A DNA stretch of 64,000 nt from Bradyrhizobium niftali (GTDB lineage: Bacteria > Pseudomonadota > Alphaproteobacteria > Rhizobiales > Xanthobacteraceae): assembly GCF_004571025.1 (NCBI RefSeq), contig NZ_SPQT01000001.1:310001-374000 (forward strand), given 5' to 3'. The notes under the pieces are model-generated. The model did no database searches, was not told the DNA's origin, and worked only from the letters and a program-made list of their open reading frames with translations. This document shows positions 54,364-63,849 of this stretch, piece by piece. A program made the position numbers and the translations under genes. Numbering within the stretch: position 1 is the stretch's first letter; each line of letters starts with the position of its first letter.

Positions 54364-55862
54364 TGGACACCTTTGCCGCGCTGGCGCATGGCATGGCGGT
54401 CGCCGTCCAGCCGATGAACCTGCTGTATGCTTTGATCGGCGTGTTCCTCGGCACGGCCGTGGGCGTGCTGCCCGGCATCGGTCCGGCGCTGACGGTCGCG
54501 CTGCTGCTGCCTGTCACCTACAAGCTCGATCCCGGCGGCTCGCTGATCATGTTTGCCGGCATCTATTATGGCGGCATGTATGGCGGGTCGACCACCGCGA
54601 TCCTGATCAACACGCCCGGCGAGAGCGCGTCGATGGCGACCGCGCTCGAAGGCAACAAGATGGCCAAGGCCGGCCGCGGCGGGCCGGCGCTCGCGACCTC
54701 CGCGATCGGCTCCTTCGTCGCCGGCACCATCGCCACCATCGGGCTCGCCTTTCTCGCGCCCTGGCTGGTCGATTTCGCCGTGCGCTTCGGCCCCGAGGAC
54801 TATTTCGCGCTGATGTGCGTCGCCTTCGTCACGGTGTCGGCGACCTTCGGCGATTCCCCCATCCGCGGCCTCACCAGCCTGTTCATCGGCCTGACGCTCG
54901 GCCTCGTCGGCATCGACAAGCTGACCGGCCAGGCGCGGCTCGCGTTCGGCGTCCCCGAGCTGCTCGACGGTGTCGAGGTGACGACGCTTGCGGTCGGTCT
55001 GTTCGCAGTCGGCGAGGCGCTCTACGTCGCATCGCGCCGCCACCACACCGAGGAGAAGCTCGAGCCGGTGCGCGGCTCGCTGTGGATGACGAAGGAAGAC
55101 TGGAAGCGGTCGTGGAAGCCGTGGCTGCGCGGGACGATGTTCGGCTTCCCGATCGGCGCGCTGCCGGCGGGCGGCGCGGAGATCCCGACTTTCCTGTCCT
55201 ATTCGACCGAGAAACGGCTGACGAAGTACCCGGAAGAATTCGGCAAGGGTGCGATCGAAGGCGTCGCGGGACCGGAGGCCGCCAACAACGCCTCGGCCGC
55301 CGGCACGCTGGTGCCGCTCTTGACGTTGGGATTGCCGACCTCGGCGACGGCCGCGATGATGCTCGCTGGCTTCCAGCAATACGGCCTCAATCCGGGGCCG
55401 CTGCTGTTCGCCGAGCGGCCCGACCTCGTCTGGGGCCTGATCGCAAGTCTCTTCATCGCCAACTGCATGCTGCTGGTGCTCAACCTGCCGCTGGTCGGCC
55501 TGTGGGTGCGGCTGCTTGCGATCCCGCAGCCATGGCTCTATGCCGGCATTCTCGTCTTCGCGACCATGGGCACCATCGCGGCAAAGCCCTCGGTGGTCGA
55601 ATTGTCGATGCTGGCCGGCTTCGGCGTGCTCGGCTTCCTGATGCGGCGGTTCGATTTTCCGATCGCGCCCGTCGTCGTCGGCCTGATCCTCGGCCCGATC
55701 GCCGAGAGCCAGTTGCGCAGGGCGCTCGCGATCAGCCTCGGCGATCCCATGACGCTGCTCCAGAGCCCGATCTCGGCGACGCTGCTCGGCATCGCGCTGG
55801 TTGCGCTGCTGGCCCCATTCGTGCTGAAGGGGATGGGGCGCTTCAAGGCGAACGAGGACTAG
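54363..55862 (+). CDS. Tripartite tricarboxylate transporter, large membrane protein (TctA family)
   Basis: This 499-residue permease has about 12 membrane segments and strong TctA signatures: [42 protein letters not shown] and the second-half [21 protein letters not shown] with [13 protein letters not shown]. The two halves carry inverted-topology repeats with a PG(I/L)G and a G-x-P helix-break. The start is ATG 54363 or GTG 54360. It closes the transporter operon, and a different kind of gene follows after 54 bp. Confidence 0.92.
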   Translation: MDTFAALAHGMAVAVQPMNLLYALIGVFLGTAVGVLPGIGPALTVALLLPVTYKLDPGGSLIMFAGIYYGGMYGGSTTAILINTPGESASMATALEGNKMAKAGRGGPALATSAIGSFVAGTIATIGLAFLAPWLVDFAVRFGPEDYFALMCVAFVTVSATFGDSPIRGLTSLFIGLTLGLVGIDKLTGQARLAFGVPELLDGVEVTTLAVGLFAVGEALYVASRRHHTEEKLEPVRGSLWMTKEDWKRSWKPWLRGTMFGFPIGALPAGGAEIPTFLSYSTEKRLTKYPEEFGKGAIEGVAGPEAANNASAAGTLVPLLTLGLPTSATAAMMLAGFQQYGLNPGPLLFAERPDLVWGLIASLFIANCMLLVLNLPLVGLWVRLLAIPQPWLYAGILVFATMGTIAAKPSVVELSMLAGFGVLGFLMRRFDFPIAPVVVGLILGPIAESQLRRALAISLGDPMTLLQSPISATLLGIALVALLAPFVLKGMGRFKANED

Positions 55863-55916
55863 CCGTCCCGGCGCGCGCGTCCTTGAATGCTGCGTCCATC
55901 CCGTTGAGGAAACGCC

Positions 55917-56717
55917 ATGCCGTCGGAACTTCGCTCGCCCCGTCTCGCCGTCCTGATCGATGCCGACAACGCCTCCGCAAAGATCGCGGATGGACTGTTC
56001 GAGGAGATTGCCAAGATCGGCGAAGCCAGCGTTCGCCGCATCTATGGCGACTTCTCCAATGCGCGATCGAGGGGCTGGGCCGACATCCTGTCGAAGCACG
56101 CCATCATCCCGCAGCAGCAATTCGCCTATACGACGGGAAAGAACGCGTCCGACATAACCCTGGTCATCGACGCCATGGACCTGCTTCACAGCGGCCGGTT
56201 CGACGGCTTCTGCCTGGTGTCTTCAGACAGCGACTTTACCCGTCTGGCCGCCCGCATCCGGGAGCAGGGCGTCGATGTCTTCGGGTTCGGTGAGCAGAAG
56301 ACGCCGGAAAGCTTCAGGCAGGCCTGCCGAAGGTTCGTCTACACCGAGAACCTGCTTGCCGCCCCGGCGACCACCCAGGACGCCGCCGCGAGATCGACAT
56401 CGCTTCAGCCGCCTGATGCCGCGACCCCCATCATCAAGAAGGTCATCACCCAGATGGAGAGCGAGGACGGCTGGGTCGCGCTCGGGGAAGTCGGGCGGCA
56501 GCTCGCCAACCTGGCGTCGGATTTCGATCCGAGAACGTTCGGGTTCCGCAAGCTGAGCGACCTCGTGCGGAAGACGAACTCGTTCGAGATCGACGAGTCA
56601 AAGGGCCGCTCGATGCGGATTCGGGTCAAGCCCGCTGCCGCAGCACCGCCGAGAAGGCGGAACCCGCGCAGGCCTGCACGGGCGGGGGCGGCGGGCGGCT
56701 CGGCGCCTAAGGCGTAA
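55917..56717 (+). CDS. NYN-domain ribonuclease-like protein with LOTUS domain
   Basis: This 266-residue protein has an N-terminal NYN (PIN-like) domain (about residues 8-145), with the acidic metal residues in VLIDADNAS, ITLVIDAMD and CLVSSDSDFTRL. These are the sites that support RNA cleavage in this superfamily. A LOTUS/OST-HTH RNA-binding domain follows (about 165-240; ITQMESEDGWVALGEVGRQL), then a basic Arg/Pro/Ala tail. The layout matches LabA/DUF88-type proteins. RNA degradation or regulation is probable, but the target is unknown. It follows tctA on the same strand, probably by chance. Confidence 0.85.
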   Translation: MPSELRSPRLAVLIDADNASAKIADGLFEEIAKIGEASVRRIYGDFSNARSRGWADILSKHAIIPQQQFAYTTGKNASDITLVIDAMDLLHSGRFDGFCLVSSDSDFTRLAARIREQGVDVFGFGEQKTPESFRQACRRFVYTENLLAAPATTQDAAARSTSLQPPDAATPIIKKVITQMESEDGWVALGEVGRQLANLASDFDPRTFGFRKLSDLVRKTNSFEIDESKGRSMRIRVKPAAAAPPRRRNPRRPARAGAAGGSAPKA

Positions 56718-56802
56718 GCAGGGCCTGCCGTTATATTTGCGCTTGCCCGCTATGGCGTGGGGCGTAACCATCGCGGGGCCGTAACGCCACGCGAGGGTCC
56801 CG

Positions 56803-58605
56803 ATGACCAGACTTACCCGCTTCGCCGTCGCACCGCTGCATTCGATGACCCGGCGTCTGGCCGATGTCGCCTCCGCGCGCGTCGCACCGGATCTCGTGGT
56901 CACGGGGGCCCGGGTGCTGTCGACCTATTCGGAGCGCATCCACGCGAACCGCGAGGTCTGGATCACCGGCGGCCGTGTCGCCGCGGTCAAGCCGGCCGGA
57001 ACAGCCAAGAAGGCGTGGAGCGGCGTCGCGACCTACGACGCGGCCAGCGGCATCATCGCGCCGGGCCTGGTCGATCCGCACATCCACATCGAATCCTCGA
57101 TGGTGACAGCCTGCGCCTACGCCGAGGCCGCACTGCTGAACGGCACCACTACGATCTTCTGCGACAGCCACGAGATCGGCAACGTCATGGACGTCGCCGG
57201 CGTCGAGGCGATGCTGGAGGACGCGCGCGAGGCGCCGCTCTCGATCTTCCTGACGGTGCCGTCGACCGTGCCGGCCACGTCGGCGGAGCTTGAGACGGCG
57301 GGCGGCGACCTCACGCCCGACAAGATCGCCGGCCTGTTCGACCGCTGGCCCGAGGCGGTGGCGCTCGGCGAGAAGATGGATTTCGTGCCTGTGACGATGG
57401 GCGACGAGCGCAGCCACGCGATCCTCGCCGCCGCCTTGAAGCGCGGACGCCCGGTGTCCGGCCACGTCTACGGCCGCGAGTTCGTCGCGGCCTATGCGGC
57501 GAGCGGCGTCACCGACACCCACGAGGCGATCGACCGCGACATCGCCGACGATCTGCTCGACGCCGGCGTCTGGGTGTTCCTGCGCGGCGGCCCGCCGACC
57601 ACGCCATGGCACTCGCTGCCGCAGGCGATCCGGACGATCACCGAGCTCGGCGCCTCGCACAAGCGCACCGCGGTGTGCACCGACGATCGCGACGCCGACG
57701 ATCTCCTGCTGTTCGGCCTCGACTGGGTGGTACGCGAAGCGGTGAAGGCGGGGATGTCGCCGGAGCAGGCCTGGTCGATGGGCTCGCTGCACGGCGCCAC
57801 GCGCTTCGGCATGGAGGGCGATATCGGCGGGCTCGGCGGCGGCCGCCGCGCCGATCTCGTGCTGATGGACGATAATCTCAAGCCGCAATGCACCTGGTAT
57901 GGCGGCGAGCTGGTGGTCGAGCACCGCAAGATCACGCCGCGCCTCGATCAGGCGTTGTCGCAGCGCTATCAATATCCGAAGGCGGCCTATGCGACCGTGA
58001 AGCTGCCGGAGAAGATGAAGCTGACGCCGGAGCTGCCGGCCAAGGCCTGCACCGTCAACGCCATCAAGACCGCGCTGCCCGGCATCACGCTGATCCATGA
58101 GAAGGTCGCTATCGAGCCCGCAAAGGATTGGCCGTCGCTGTTCGCGCGCTACGGCCTGTGCTTCGTCACGGTGGTCGAGCGCCACGGCAAATCGGCCGGC
58201 AATGTCGCCTATGGCCTGCTGAAGGATTTTGGCCTGAAGCGCGGCGCGGTCGCCTCCAGCGTCGGGCACGACAGCCACAACATCATCGTCGCCGGAACCA
58301 ACGAGGGCGACATGCAGGTCGCGATCGCGGCGATCAAGGAGCACCAGGGCGCCGTCTGCGTCGTCGCCGACGGCAAGGTGAGGGCGCTGGTGCCGCTGCC
58401 GATCGCGGGGCTCCTGTCCGACAAGCGCGTCACGGAGGTGGCCGAAGAGGTCAAGGTGCTGAAGAAGGAATGGGCGGAGGCCGGCTGCACCATCCCCTAC
58501 ATGGGCTTCAATCTGATTCCGCTATCGGTCATTCCGGAAATTCGCATCACCGACAAGGGCCTCGTGCTGGTGCCGCAGATGGAGCTGGCGCCGCTGTTCG
58601 AGTGA
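56803..58605 (+). CDS. ade: Adenine deaminase
   Basis: Adenine deaminase (600 residues) converts adenine to hypoxanthine and ammonia in purine salvage or degradation. The amidohydrolase metal motif is [21 protein letters not shown] near residues 86-106. Further family features are [12 protein letters not shown], the metal-site SGHVYGREF and C-terminal [27 protein letters not shown]. The ATG at 56803 follows GAGGG. Full purine breakdown via allantoin yields glyoxylate, the substrate of the gcl genes that begin about 150 bp downstream. Confidence 0.93.
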   Translation: MTRLTRFAVAPLHSMTRRLADVASARVAPDLVVTGARVLSTYSERIHANREVWITGGRVAAVKPAGTAKKAWSGVATYDAASGIIAPGLVDPHIHIESSMVTACAYAEAALLNGTTTIFCDSHEIGNVMDVAGVEAMLEDAREAPLSIFLTVPSTVPATSAELETAGGDLTPDKIAGLFDRWPEAVALGEKMDFVPVTMGDERSHAILAAALKRGRPVSGHVYGREFVAAYAASGVTDTHEAIDRDIADDLLDAGVWVFLRGGPPTTPWHSLPQAIRTITELGASHKRTAVCTDDRDADDLLLFGLDWVVREAVKAGMSPEQAWSMGSLHGATRFGMEGDIGGLGGGRRADLVLMDDNLKPQCTWYGGELVVEHRKITPRLDQALSQRYQYPKAAYATVKLPEKMKLTPELPAKACTVNAIKTALPGITLIHEKVAIEPAKDWPSLFARYGLCFVTVVERHGKSAGNVAYGLLKDFGLKRGAVASSVGHDSHNIIVAGTNEGDMQVAIAAIKEHQGAVCVVADGKVRALVPLPIAGLLSDKRVTEVAEEVKVLKKEWAEAGCTIPYMGFNLIPLSVIPEIRITDKGLVLVPQMELAPLFE

Positions 58606-58651
58606 TCGCTTTCACGGATATCTCGATCTAACTGATTGAGACGTCCACGAT

Positions 58652-58702
58652 TTTTCCACGGCTGCCGCATCGTGGAAAATAAAATCGATCTCGTTGAGAT
58701 CG
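58652..58702. promoter_or_regulatory. Two inverted repeats upstream of gcl
   Basis: The first is TTTTCCACG-N10-CGTGGAAAA (58652-58679), perfect over 9 bp. The second is CGATCTC-GTT-GAGATCG (58686-58702), perfect over 7 bp. Both lie in the 151-bp gap between ade and gcl. The first has no T-run after it, so an operator is more likely than a terminator. The regulator is not in the window. Confidence 0.5.
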
Positions 58703-58756
58703 GCTTCTGCGCGCCCGATGATCTCGCTCGCTGACGCAACCTAGGCGAGGTCCGAT

Positions 58757-60547
58757 ATGGCGAAGATGCGAGCTATCGATGCGGCCGTGCGAATTCTGGA
58801 GAAGGAAGGCATCTCGACCGCCTTCGGTGTTCCCGGCGCCGCGATCAATCCGCTTTACTCGGCGCTGAAGAAGCGCGGCTCGATCCGCCATATCCTGGCG
58901 CGGCATGTCGAGGGCGCCTCGCACATGGCCGAGGGCTACACGCGGGCGAAGGCGGGCAATATCGGGGTCTGCATCGGCACGTCGGGACCGGCCGGTACTG
59001 ACATGATCACCGGGCTCTATTCGGCGATCGCCGATTCCATTCCGATCCTCTGCATCACCGGGCAGGCGCCGCGCGCGCGGCTCTACAAGGAGGATTTTCA
59101 GGCCGTCGACATCGAATCGATTGCAAAGCCGGTGACCAAATGGGCGGTGACCGTGCGCGAGCCGGCGCTGGTGCCGCGGGTGTTCAGCCAGGCGTTTCAC
59201 GTCATGCGCTCCGGGCGGCCCGGACCGGTGCTGATCGACATGCCGCTCGACGTGCAGCTCGCCGAGATCGAGTTCGACGACGAGACCTATGAGCCGCTGC
59301 CGGTCTACAAGCCGACCGCGACGCGCAAGCAGGTCGAGAAGGCGCTGGAGATGCTCAATGCGGCCGAGCGGCCGCTGATCGTCGCAGGCGGCGGCGTCAT
59401 CAACGCCGATGCCTCCGATCTGCTCGTCGAATTCGCCGAGATTGCCAACGTGCCTGTGGTGCCAACGTTGATGGGCTGGGGCGCAATCCCCGACGATCAC
59501 GTGCTGATGGCCGGCATGGTCGGCCTTCAGACCAGCCATCGCTACGGCAACGCCACGATGCTCGAATCCGATTTCGTGCTCGGCATCGGCAACCGCTGGG
59601 CCAACCGCCACACCGGCTCAGTCGAAACCTACACCAAGGGCCGCACCTTCGTGCATGTCGACATCGAGCCGACGCAGATCGGCCGAGTGTTCAATCCCGA
59701 TCTCGGCATCGTCTCGGACGCCAAGGCCGCGCTCGAGCTTTTCGTCACCGTCGCCAGGGAGTGGCGCCGGTCGGGCAGGCTCCGCGAGCGCCAGGCGTGG
59801 CCCGCGGCCTGCCGCGATCGCAAGAAGACGATGCTGCGCAAGAGCCATTTCGACAATGTGCCGATCAAGCCGCAGCGCGTCTATGAGGAGATGAACAAGG
59901 CCTTCGGCCGCGACACCACCTATGTCACCGTGATCGGCTTGTCGCAGATCGCGGGTGCGCAGTTCCTCGGCGTCTACAAGCCGCGCAACTGGATCAATGC
60001 GGGGCAGGCGGGGCCGCTCGGCTGGACGCTGCCCGCGGCGCTCGGCGTGCGCGCGGCATGCCCGGATCGCGACATCGTCGCGCTGTCGGGCGACTACGAC
60101 TTCCAGTTCCTGATCGAGGAGCTCGCGGTCGGCGCGCAGTTCAACCTGCCCTACATCCACGTCGTCGTGAACAATTCCTATCTCGGCCTGATCCGCCAGG
60201 CCCAGCGCGGCTTCGACATGGACTATCACGTCCAGCTCTCCTTCGAGAACATCAACGCGCCCGAGCTCGGCGGCTACGGCGTCGACCATGTCGCCGTCGC
60301 CGAAGGCCTCGGTTGCAAGGCGATCCGCGTCACCGATCCCAAGGACTCGCAGGCCGCGTTCGCGACCGCGCGCGAATTGATGGCGAAGCACCGCGTGCCC
60401 GTGGTGGTCGAGTTCATTCTCGAACGCGTCACCAACATCGCGATGGGGACGGAGATCGACAACATCGTCGAGTTCGAGGAGGTGCTGGACCTGGCCCTCG
60501 ACGAGGTCGGGACCAAGCGGTCCGGCGTGCTTCAGCCGGCGGAATAG
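58757..60547 (+). CDS. gcl: Glyoxylate carboligase
   Basis: Gcl (596 residues) joins two glyoxylates to tartronate semialdehyde and CO2 using thiamine diphosphate. The usual ThDP-activating glutamate is replaced by Val51 in LARHVEGAS, the diagnostic substitution of Gcl, and [14 protein letters not shown] is also typical. The cofactor motif lies at about residues 440-470 ([20 protein letters not shown], then [14 protein letters not shown]). It is followed closely by hyi (11 bp) and glxR, the standard glyoxylate-to-glycerate operon. It may receive glyoxylate from purines, glycolate or oxalyl-CoA. Confidence 0.96.
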   Translation: MAKMRAIDAAVRILEKEGISTAFGVPGAAINPLYSALKKRGSIRHILARHVEGASHMAEGYTRAKAGNIGVCIGTSGPAGTDMITGLYSAIADSIPILCITGQAPRARLYKEDFQAVDIESIAKPVTKWAVTVREPALVPRVFSQAFHVMRSGRPGPVLIDMPLDVQLAEIEFDDETYEPLPVYKPTATRKQVEKALEMLNAAERPLIVAGGGVINADASDLLVEFAEIANVPVVPTLMGWGAIPDDHVLMAGMVGLQTSHRYGNATMLESDFVLGIGNRWANRHTGSVETYTKGRTFVHVDIEPTQIGRVFNPDLGIVSDAKAALELFVTVAREWRRSGRLRERQAWPAACRDRKKTMLRKSHFDNVPIKPQRVYEEMNKAFGRDTTYVTVIGLSQIAGAQFLGVYKPRNWINAGQAGPLGWTLPAALGVRAACPDRDIVALSGDYDFQFLIEELAVGAQFNLPYIHVVVNNSYLGLIRQAQRGFDMDYHVQLSFENINAPELGGYGVDHVAVAEGLGCKAIRVTDPKDSQAAFATARELMAKHRVPVVVEFILERVTNIAMGTEIDNIVEFEEVLDLALDEVGTKRSGVLQPAE

Positions 60548-60558
60548 GGGACAGCATC

Positions 60559-61344
60559 ATGCCGAAATTCGCCGCCAACCTCACCATGCTCTTCAACGAG
60601 ATGCCGTTCCTCGACCGCTTCGCCGCGGCGAAAGCGGCAGGCTTTGCCGGGGTCGAGTATCTGTTTCCCTATGATTTCGACAAGGCGCAGCTGCGCGAGC
60701 AGCTGGAGGCCCACGGGCTGACGCAGGTGCTGCATAATCTCCCCGCCGGCAATTGGGCGGCGGGCGAGCGCGGCATCGCGATCCTGCCGGATCGCACCGC
60801 CGAATTCCGCGACGGTGTGTTCCGCGCCATCGACTATGCCAAGGCGCTCGATTGCGAGCAGCTCAACTGTCTCGTCGGCATCGCACCCGATAATGCCGAT
60901 CCGCGCGAGCTCAACGAGACGCTGGTCGGTAATTTGCGCTTTGCCGCCTCGACGCTGGCGCGGGAGAACATCAAGCTCCTGGTCGAGCCGATCAACACGC
61001 TCGACATTCCCGGTTTCCACCTCAACGGCACCGAGCAGGCGGTGCAGCTCATCTCGGAAGTGCGGTCGAACAATTTGTTCGTCCAGTACGACATCTACCA
61101 CATGCAGATCATGGAGGGCGATCTCGCCCGTACCATGCAGGAATATCTCCCCCAGATCGCCCACATCCAGCTCGCCGACAATCCCGGCCGTCACGAGCCG
61201 GGCACCGGCGAGATCAACTATCCCTTCCTGTTCCGCCATCTCGACGCGATCGGCTATCGCGGCTGGATCGGCTGCGAATACAAGCCGCGCACGACGACGC
61301 TGGAAGGCCTGTCCTGGCATGCGGCGCAAACCTTCGAGACCTGA
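60559..61344 (+). CDS. hyi: Hydroxypyruvate isomerase
   Basis: Hyi (261 residues) is a TIM-barrel enzyme that interconverts hydroxypyruvate and tartronate semialdehyde. The N-terminus MPKFAANLTMLFNEMPFLDR and the metal/active-site glutamates in LLVEPINTLDIPGF (near residue 145) and GWIGCEYKPR (near residue 240) are typical. The ATG at 60559 lies 11 bp after gcl with a GGGG purine stretch; the frame is open for some distance upstream, but only as a shadow of gcl. Confidence 0.94.
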   Translation: MPKFAANLTMLFNEMPFLDRFAAAKAAGFAGVEYLFPYDFDKAQLREQLEAHGLTQVLHNLPAGNWAAGERGIAILPDRTAEFRDGVFRAIDYAKALDCEQLNCLVGIAPDNADPRELNETLVGNLRFAASTLARENIKLLVEPINTLDIPGFHLNGTEQAVQLISEVRSNNLFVQYDIYHMQIMEGDLARTMQEYLPQIAHIQLADNPGRHEPGTGEINYPFLFRHLDAIGYRGWIGCEYKPRTTTLEGLSWHAAQTFET

Positions 61345-61356
61345 GGAAAATTGGAC

Positions 61357-62244
61357 ATGATCGACATCGGCTTCATCGGACTTGGCACCATGGGACGGCC
61401 GATGGCCGGCCATCTCCTGGCCGCGGGCCATCGCGTGCTGCTGCATGACGTTGCGCCGGTGTCGCCCGAGCTGATCGCGGCGGGCGGCATCGCCTGCAAG
61501 TCGGGCAAGGAGGTCGCGGAGGAGGCGGATGCCGTCATCATCATGGTGCCGGATACGCCGCATGTGGAGGCCGTGCTGTTCGGCAAGGACGGCGTCGCGA
61601 GCGGCATCTCCAAGGGCCAGATCGTCGTTGACATGAGCTCGATCTCGCCGCTGGCGACGAAGGAGTTCGCCAGGAAGATCGAGGCGCTGGGCGCGGACTA
61701 TCTCGACGCGCCGGTGTCGGGCGGGGAGGTCGGCGCCAAGGCGGCGAGCCTCACCATCATGGTCGGCGGCCCCGAGCGCGCCTTTGGCACCATGAGACCG
61801 ATCTTCGAGAGGATGGGCAAGAACGTCACGCATGTCGGTGCCAATGGTGACGGCCAGACCACGAAGGTCGCCAACCAGATCATCGTTGCGCTGACGATCG
61901 AGGCGGTGAGCGAAGCGCTGCTGTTCGCATCGAAGGCCGGGGCGAACCCTGCGCTGGTGCGCAAGGCGCTGATGGGCGGCTTTGCCTCCTCGCGGATTCT
62001 CGAAGTGCATGGCGAGCGCATGGTGAAGCGCAATTTCGATCCCGGCTTCCGCATCGAGCTGCACCAGAAGGATCTCAACCTCGCGCTCGAGGGCGCGCGC
62101 GCGCTCGGCCTGTCGCTGCCGAGCACGGCGGTGGCGCAGCAATTGTTCTCGTCCTGCACCGCGCATGGCGGCAAGGGCTGGGATCACTCGGCGATGGTGC
62201 GCGCGTTGGAACTGATGGCGGGGCACGAGATCGCCGCGGCGTAA
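61357..62244 (+). CDS. glxR: Tartronate semialdehyde reductase
   Basis: GlxR (295 residues) reduces tartronate semialdehyde to glycerate with NADH. The Rossmann motif GFIGLGTMGRPMAGHLLAAG is at residues 4-23. The substrate motif DAPVSGGEVGAKAASLTIM lies near 115-135, and the catalytic lysine is in GQTTKVANQIIVAL near residue 170. The ATG at 61357 is favoured over TTG 61351 by the position of GAGGAAA. It completes gcl-hyi-glxR. A perfect 8-bp inverted repeat begins at the stop codon (62244-62262). Confidence 0.94.
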   Translation: MIDIGFIGLGTMGRPMAGHLLAAGHRVLLHDVAPVSPELIAAGGIACKSGKEVAEEADAVIIMVPDTPHVEAVLFGKDGVASGISKGQIVVDMSSISPLATKEFARKIEALGADYLDAPVSGGEVGAKAASLTIMVGGPERAFGTMRPIFERMGKNVTHVGANGDGQTTKVANQIIVALTIEAVSEALLFASKAGANPALVRKALMGGFASSRILEVHGERMVKRNFDPGFRIELHQKDLNLALEGARALGLSLPSTAVAQQLFSSCTAHGGKGWDHSAMVRALELMAGHEIAAA

Positions 62245-62262
62245 GTGTTACGCAGTAACACT
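62244..62262. promoter_or_regulatory. Perfect inverted repeat after glxR
   Basis: AGTGTTAC-GCA-GTAACACT, with 8-bp arms, begins at the last base of the glxR stop. No run of T follows, so it may be a weak terminator or an operator for the DUF1236 gene 95 bp downstream. Confidence 0.45.
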
Positions 62263-62356
62263 CTCCAGATTTGCCGTGTCTTTCGTCGCGCGGGAACCGG
62301 AACAATGGTCCGACCCCGCGGTTGAAGGCGCAGAACAATTACTGGAGAGTGTGGAC

Positions 62357-62740
62357 ATGAAGACCCGTCTTGCGATTTCGTTGGCTGCCGTGTCGCTGCT
62401 GGCGTCGAGTGCAGCCTTTGCCCAGTCGACGACCGAACAGGGCGCCCGGGACGGCGCGCGTGCGGGTGGCGATATCGGTGGCCCGGTCGGAGCGATGGTC
62501 GGCGGCACCGTCGGTGCGGCCGTCGGCGCCGGCCTGGAGATTCCGAATGCGATCCTGGGCGGAATTCCGCGCAATGACTCCGTCGTGATCCACGAGCGCG
62601 TCGTGGTCGGCGAGCCGCTGCCCCCGACCGTGGTGCTGCGTCCCGTGCCGAACTACACCGAATATCGCTATGCGGTCGTGAACGATCGCCGCGTGATCGT
62701 CGAGCCGCGGACGCGTCGCGTCGTCAAGATCATCGACTGA
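62357..62740 (+). CDS. DUF1236-type secreted protein
   Basis: This 127-residue protein has a signal peptide (MKTRLAISLAAVSLLASSAA) followed by a Gly-rich segment (about residues 30-70; GGDIGGPVGAMVGGTVGAAVG) resembling glycine-zipper helices. The C-terminal DUF1236-like domain is VPNYTEYRYAVVNDRRVIVEP with a final RTRRVVKIID. Proteins of this type are abundant in bradyrhizobia and are probably periplasmic or outer-membrane-associated. The ATG at 62357 is behind GGAGAGTG. Function unknown. Confidence 0.85.
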   Translation: MKTRLAISLAAVSLLASSAAFAQSTTEQGARDGARAGGDIGGPVGAMVGGTVGAAVGAGLEIPNAILGGIPRNDSVVIHERVVVGEPLPPTVVLRPVPNYTEYRYAVVNDRRVIVEPRTRRVVKIID

Positions 62741-62762
62741 TCAGGGACGTCGAGTGAAAACG

Positions 62763-62791
62763 GGCCCTGCGGAGCGTCACTCCGCGGGGCC
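62763..62791 (+). terminator. Hairpin after the DUF1236 gene
   Basis: GGCCCTGCGGAG pairs with CTCCGCGGGGCC (one G-T pair) around a 5-base loop, followed by TTCGCTTG. It overlaps the 3' end of the convergent VanZ-like gene and may end both transcripts. Confidence 0.5.
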
Positions 62792-63160
62792 TTCGCTTGT
62801 GACGGATACGCTCGGGCGCAGGCGTGTCGTGACCCAATCGGCTGCGGCTGCGAGTGCAAAGCCGGCGCAGGCCGTGGCGGCATCGACCAGAAAATCCTCC
62901 AGCCGTGCATGGCGCCCCGGCGCCCAGAACTGCATCAGTTCGAGCAGGCCGATCAGGATGACCGAGACGGCCGCCGCTGCCAGCCGCTGCTTCCGATAGG
63001 CGAGGCCGAAGGCAAGCCCGACCAGGATGAAGGCGAGCGCATGCTCGCCGTCCTGGCCAAGGTCGGAATGGGGACGCAGGCCGGGCGGACCGAGCGTTGC
63101 GAAGGTGACGGCGGTGGCGAGCAGCCAGGCAAAGGCACGAACCAAAATGGGCATCCGCAC
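62777..63160 (-). CDS. VanZ-like small membrane protein
   Basis: This 127-residue protein has four membrane segments (about residues 8-25, 41-57, 63-80 and 93-110). It shows VanZ-type signatures: an early DLGQDGEHALAFILVGLAFG and LLELMQFWAPGRHARLEDFLVDAAT, including the E-x-x-Q-x4-R-x4-D pattern. In enterococci VanZ gives low-level teicoplanin resistance, but the many proteobacterial members have no known role. It is a single gene, convergent with the DUF1236 gene. Resistance should not be assumed. Confidence 0.85.
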   Translation of the reverse strand: MRMPILVRAFAWLLATAVTFATLGPPGLRPHSDLGQDGEHALAFILVGLAFGLAYRKQRLAAAAVSVILIGLLELMQFWAPGRHARLEDFLVDAATACAGFALAAAADWVTTRLRPSVSVTSEGPAE

Positions 63161-63230
63161 CGCTTAGCACGGATTTTGCGGGCCTGCCGCGGGGCCTGAA
63201 TCAGATCGCCGTGTAGTTAATGACGAAACG

Positions 63231-63839
63231 TTAAAGTGGCTCGCGCACGCCGAGGCCGTGCATGAAACGCTCCCGGATCTGCACGGGATCGCGCCTTGTG
63301 GTGCCGACGCCGGGCTTGTCGTCGATGCGGACCGCGATCAGGCTCGGCTCGGAGGCCGACATGGCCTCCTCCACCAGGCGCTCGAAATCCTCCTCGTCGG
63401 CAGCCCAGGCGCTGTTGGCGAGCCCCGAGCCGATGGCGATGGCGACGATGTCGGCCACGTCAGCGGCCGGTGTCGGCTGCGCGCCCGTGATCTGGTAGAT
63501 GCCGTTGTCCATCACGATCATGATCAGGTTCTTCGGCTTCAGCATCGCGATCGTCGAGAGCGCGCCGAGCTGCATCAGCAGCGAGCCGTCGCCTTCGAGC
63601 GCAAAGACACGGCGCTCGGGCTGCGCCAGCGCCACGCCGAGCGCGATCGGGAAGGCAAGCCCCATGCTGCCGAGCATGTAGAAATTCTGCGGGCGGTGGC
63701 CGGCGGCCCAGAGGTCGAAATTGGTGTTGCCGATGCCGCCGATCACGGCCTCCTCGTGCTTCAGCTTTCCGATCAGGCGCGACGTCACGTCGAAGCGGTT
63801 CATCACCTTGGTGTTGCGCGTGTTCATATTCGAACTCAT
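63231..63839 (-). CDS. ThDP-binding decarboxylase subunit (phosphonopyruvate/sulfopyruvate decarboxylase type)
   Basis: This 202-residue protein carries the pyrophosphate-binding half of a thiamine diphosphate enzyme. The motif is ALEGDGSLLMQLGALSTI, followed by MIVMDNGIYQITG with the Asn that contacts the metal. Leading residues are KHEEAVIGGIGNTNFDLWAAG. The partner half is encoded immediately upstream (63850 to the window edge), 10 bp away. Split two-subunit enzymes of this sort include sulfopyruvate and phosphonopyruvate decarboxylase-like proteins. ATG 63839 is chosen; ATG 63860 would overlap the upstream gene. Confidence 0.8.
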   Translation of the reverse strand: MSSNMNTRNTKVMNRFDVTSRLIGKLKHEEAVIGGIGNTNFDLWAAGHRPQNFYMLGSMGLAFPIALGVALAQPERRVFALEGDGSLLMQLGALSTIAMLKPKNLIMIVMDNGIYQITGAQPTPAADVADIVAIAIGSGLANSAWAADEEDFERLVEEAMSASEPSLIAVRIDDKPGVGTTRRDPVQIRERFMHGLGVREPL

Positions 63840-63849
63840 TTGGCGGCGC

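Noticed and set aside
62777..63160. Antibiotic resistance gene (VanZ)
   Set aside because: Family resemblance only; no van cluster nearby, and most proteobacterial VanZ-like proteins have no known link with glycopeptides.
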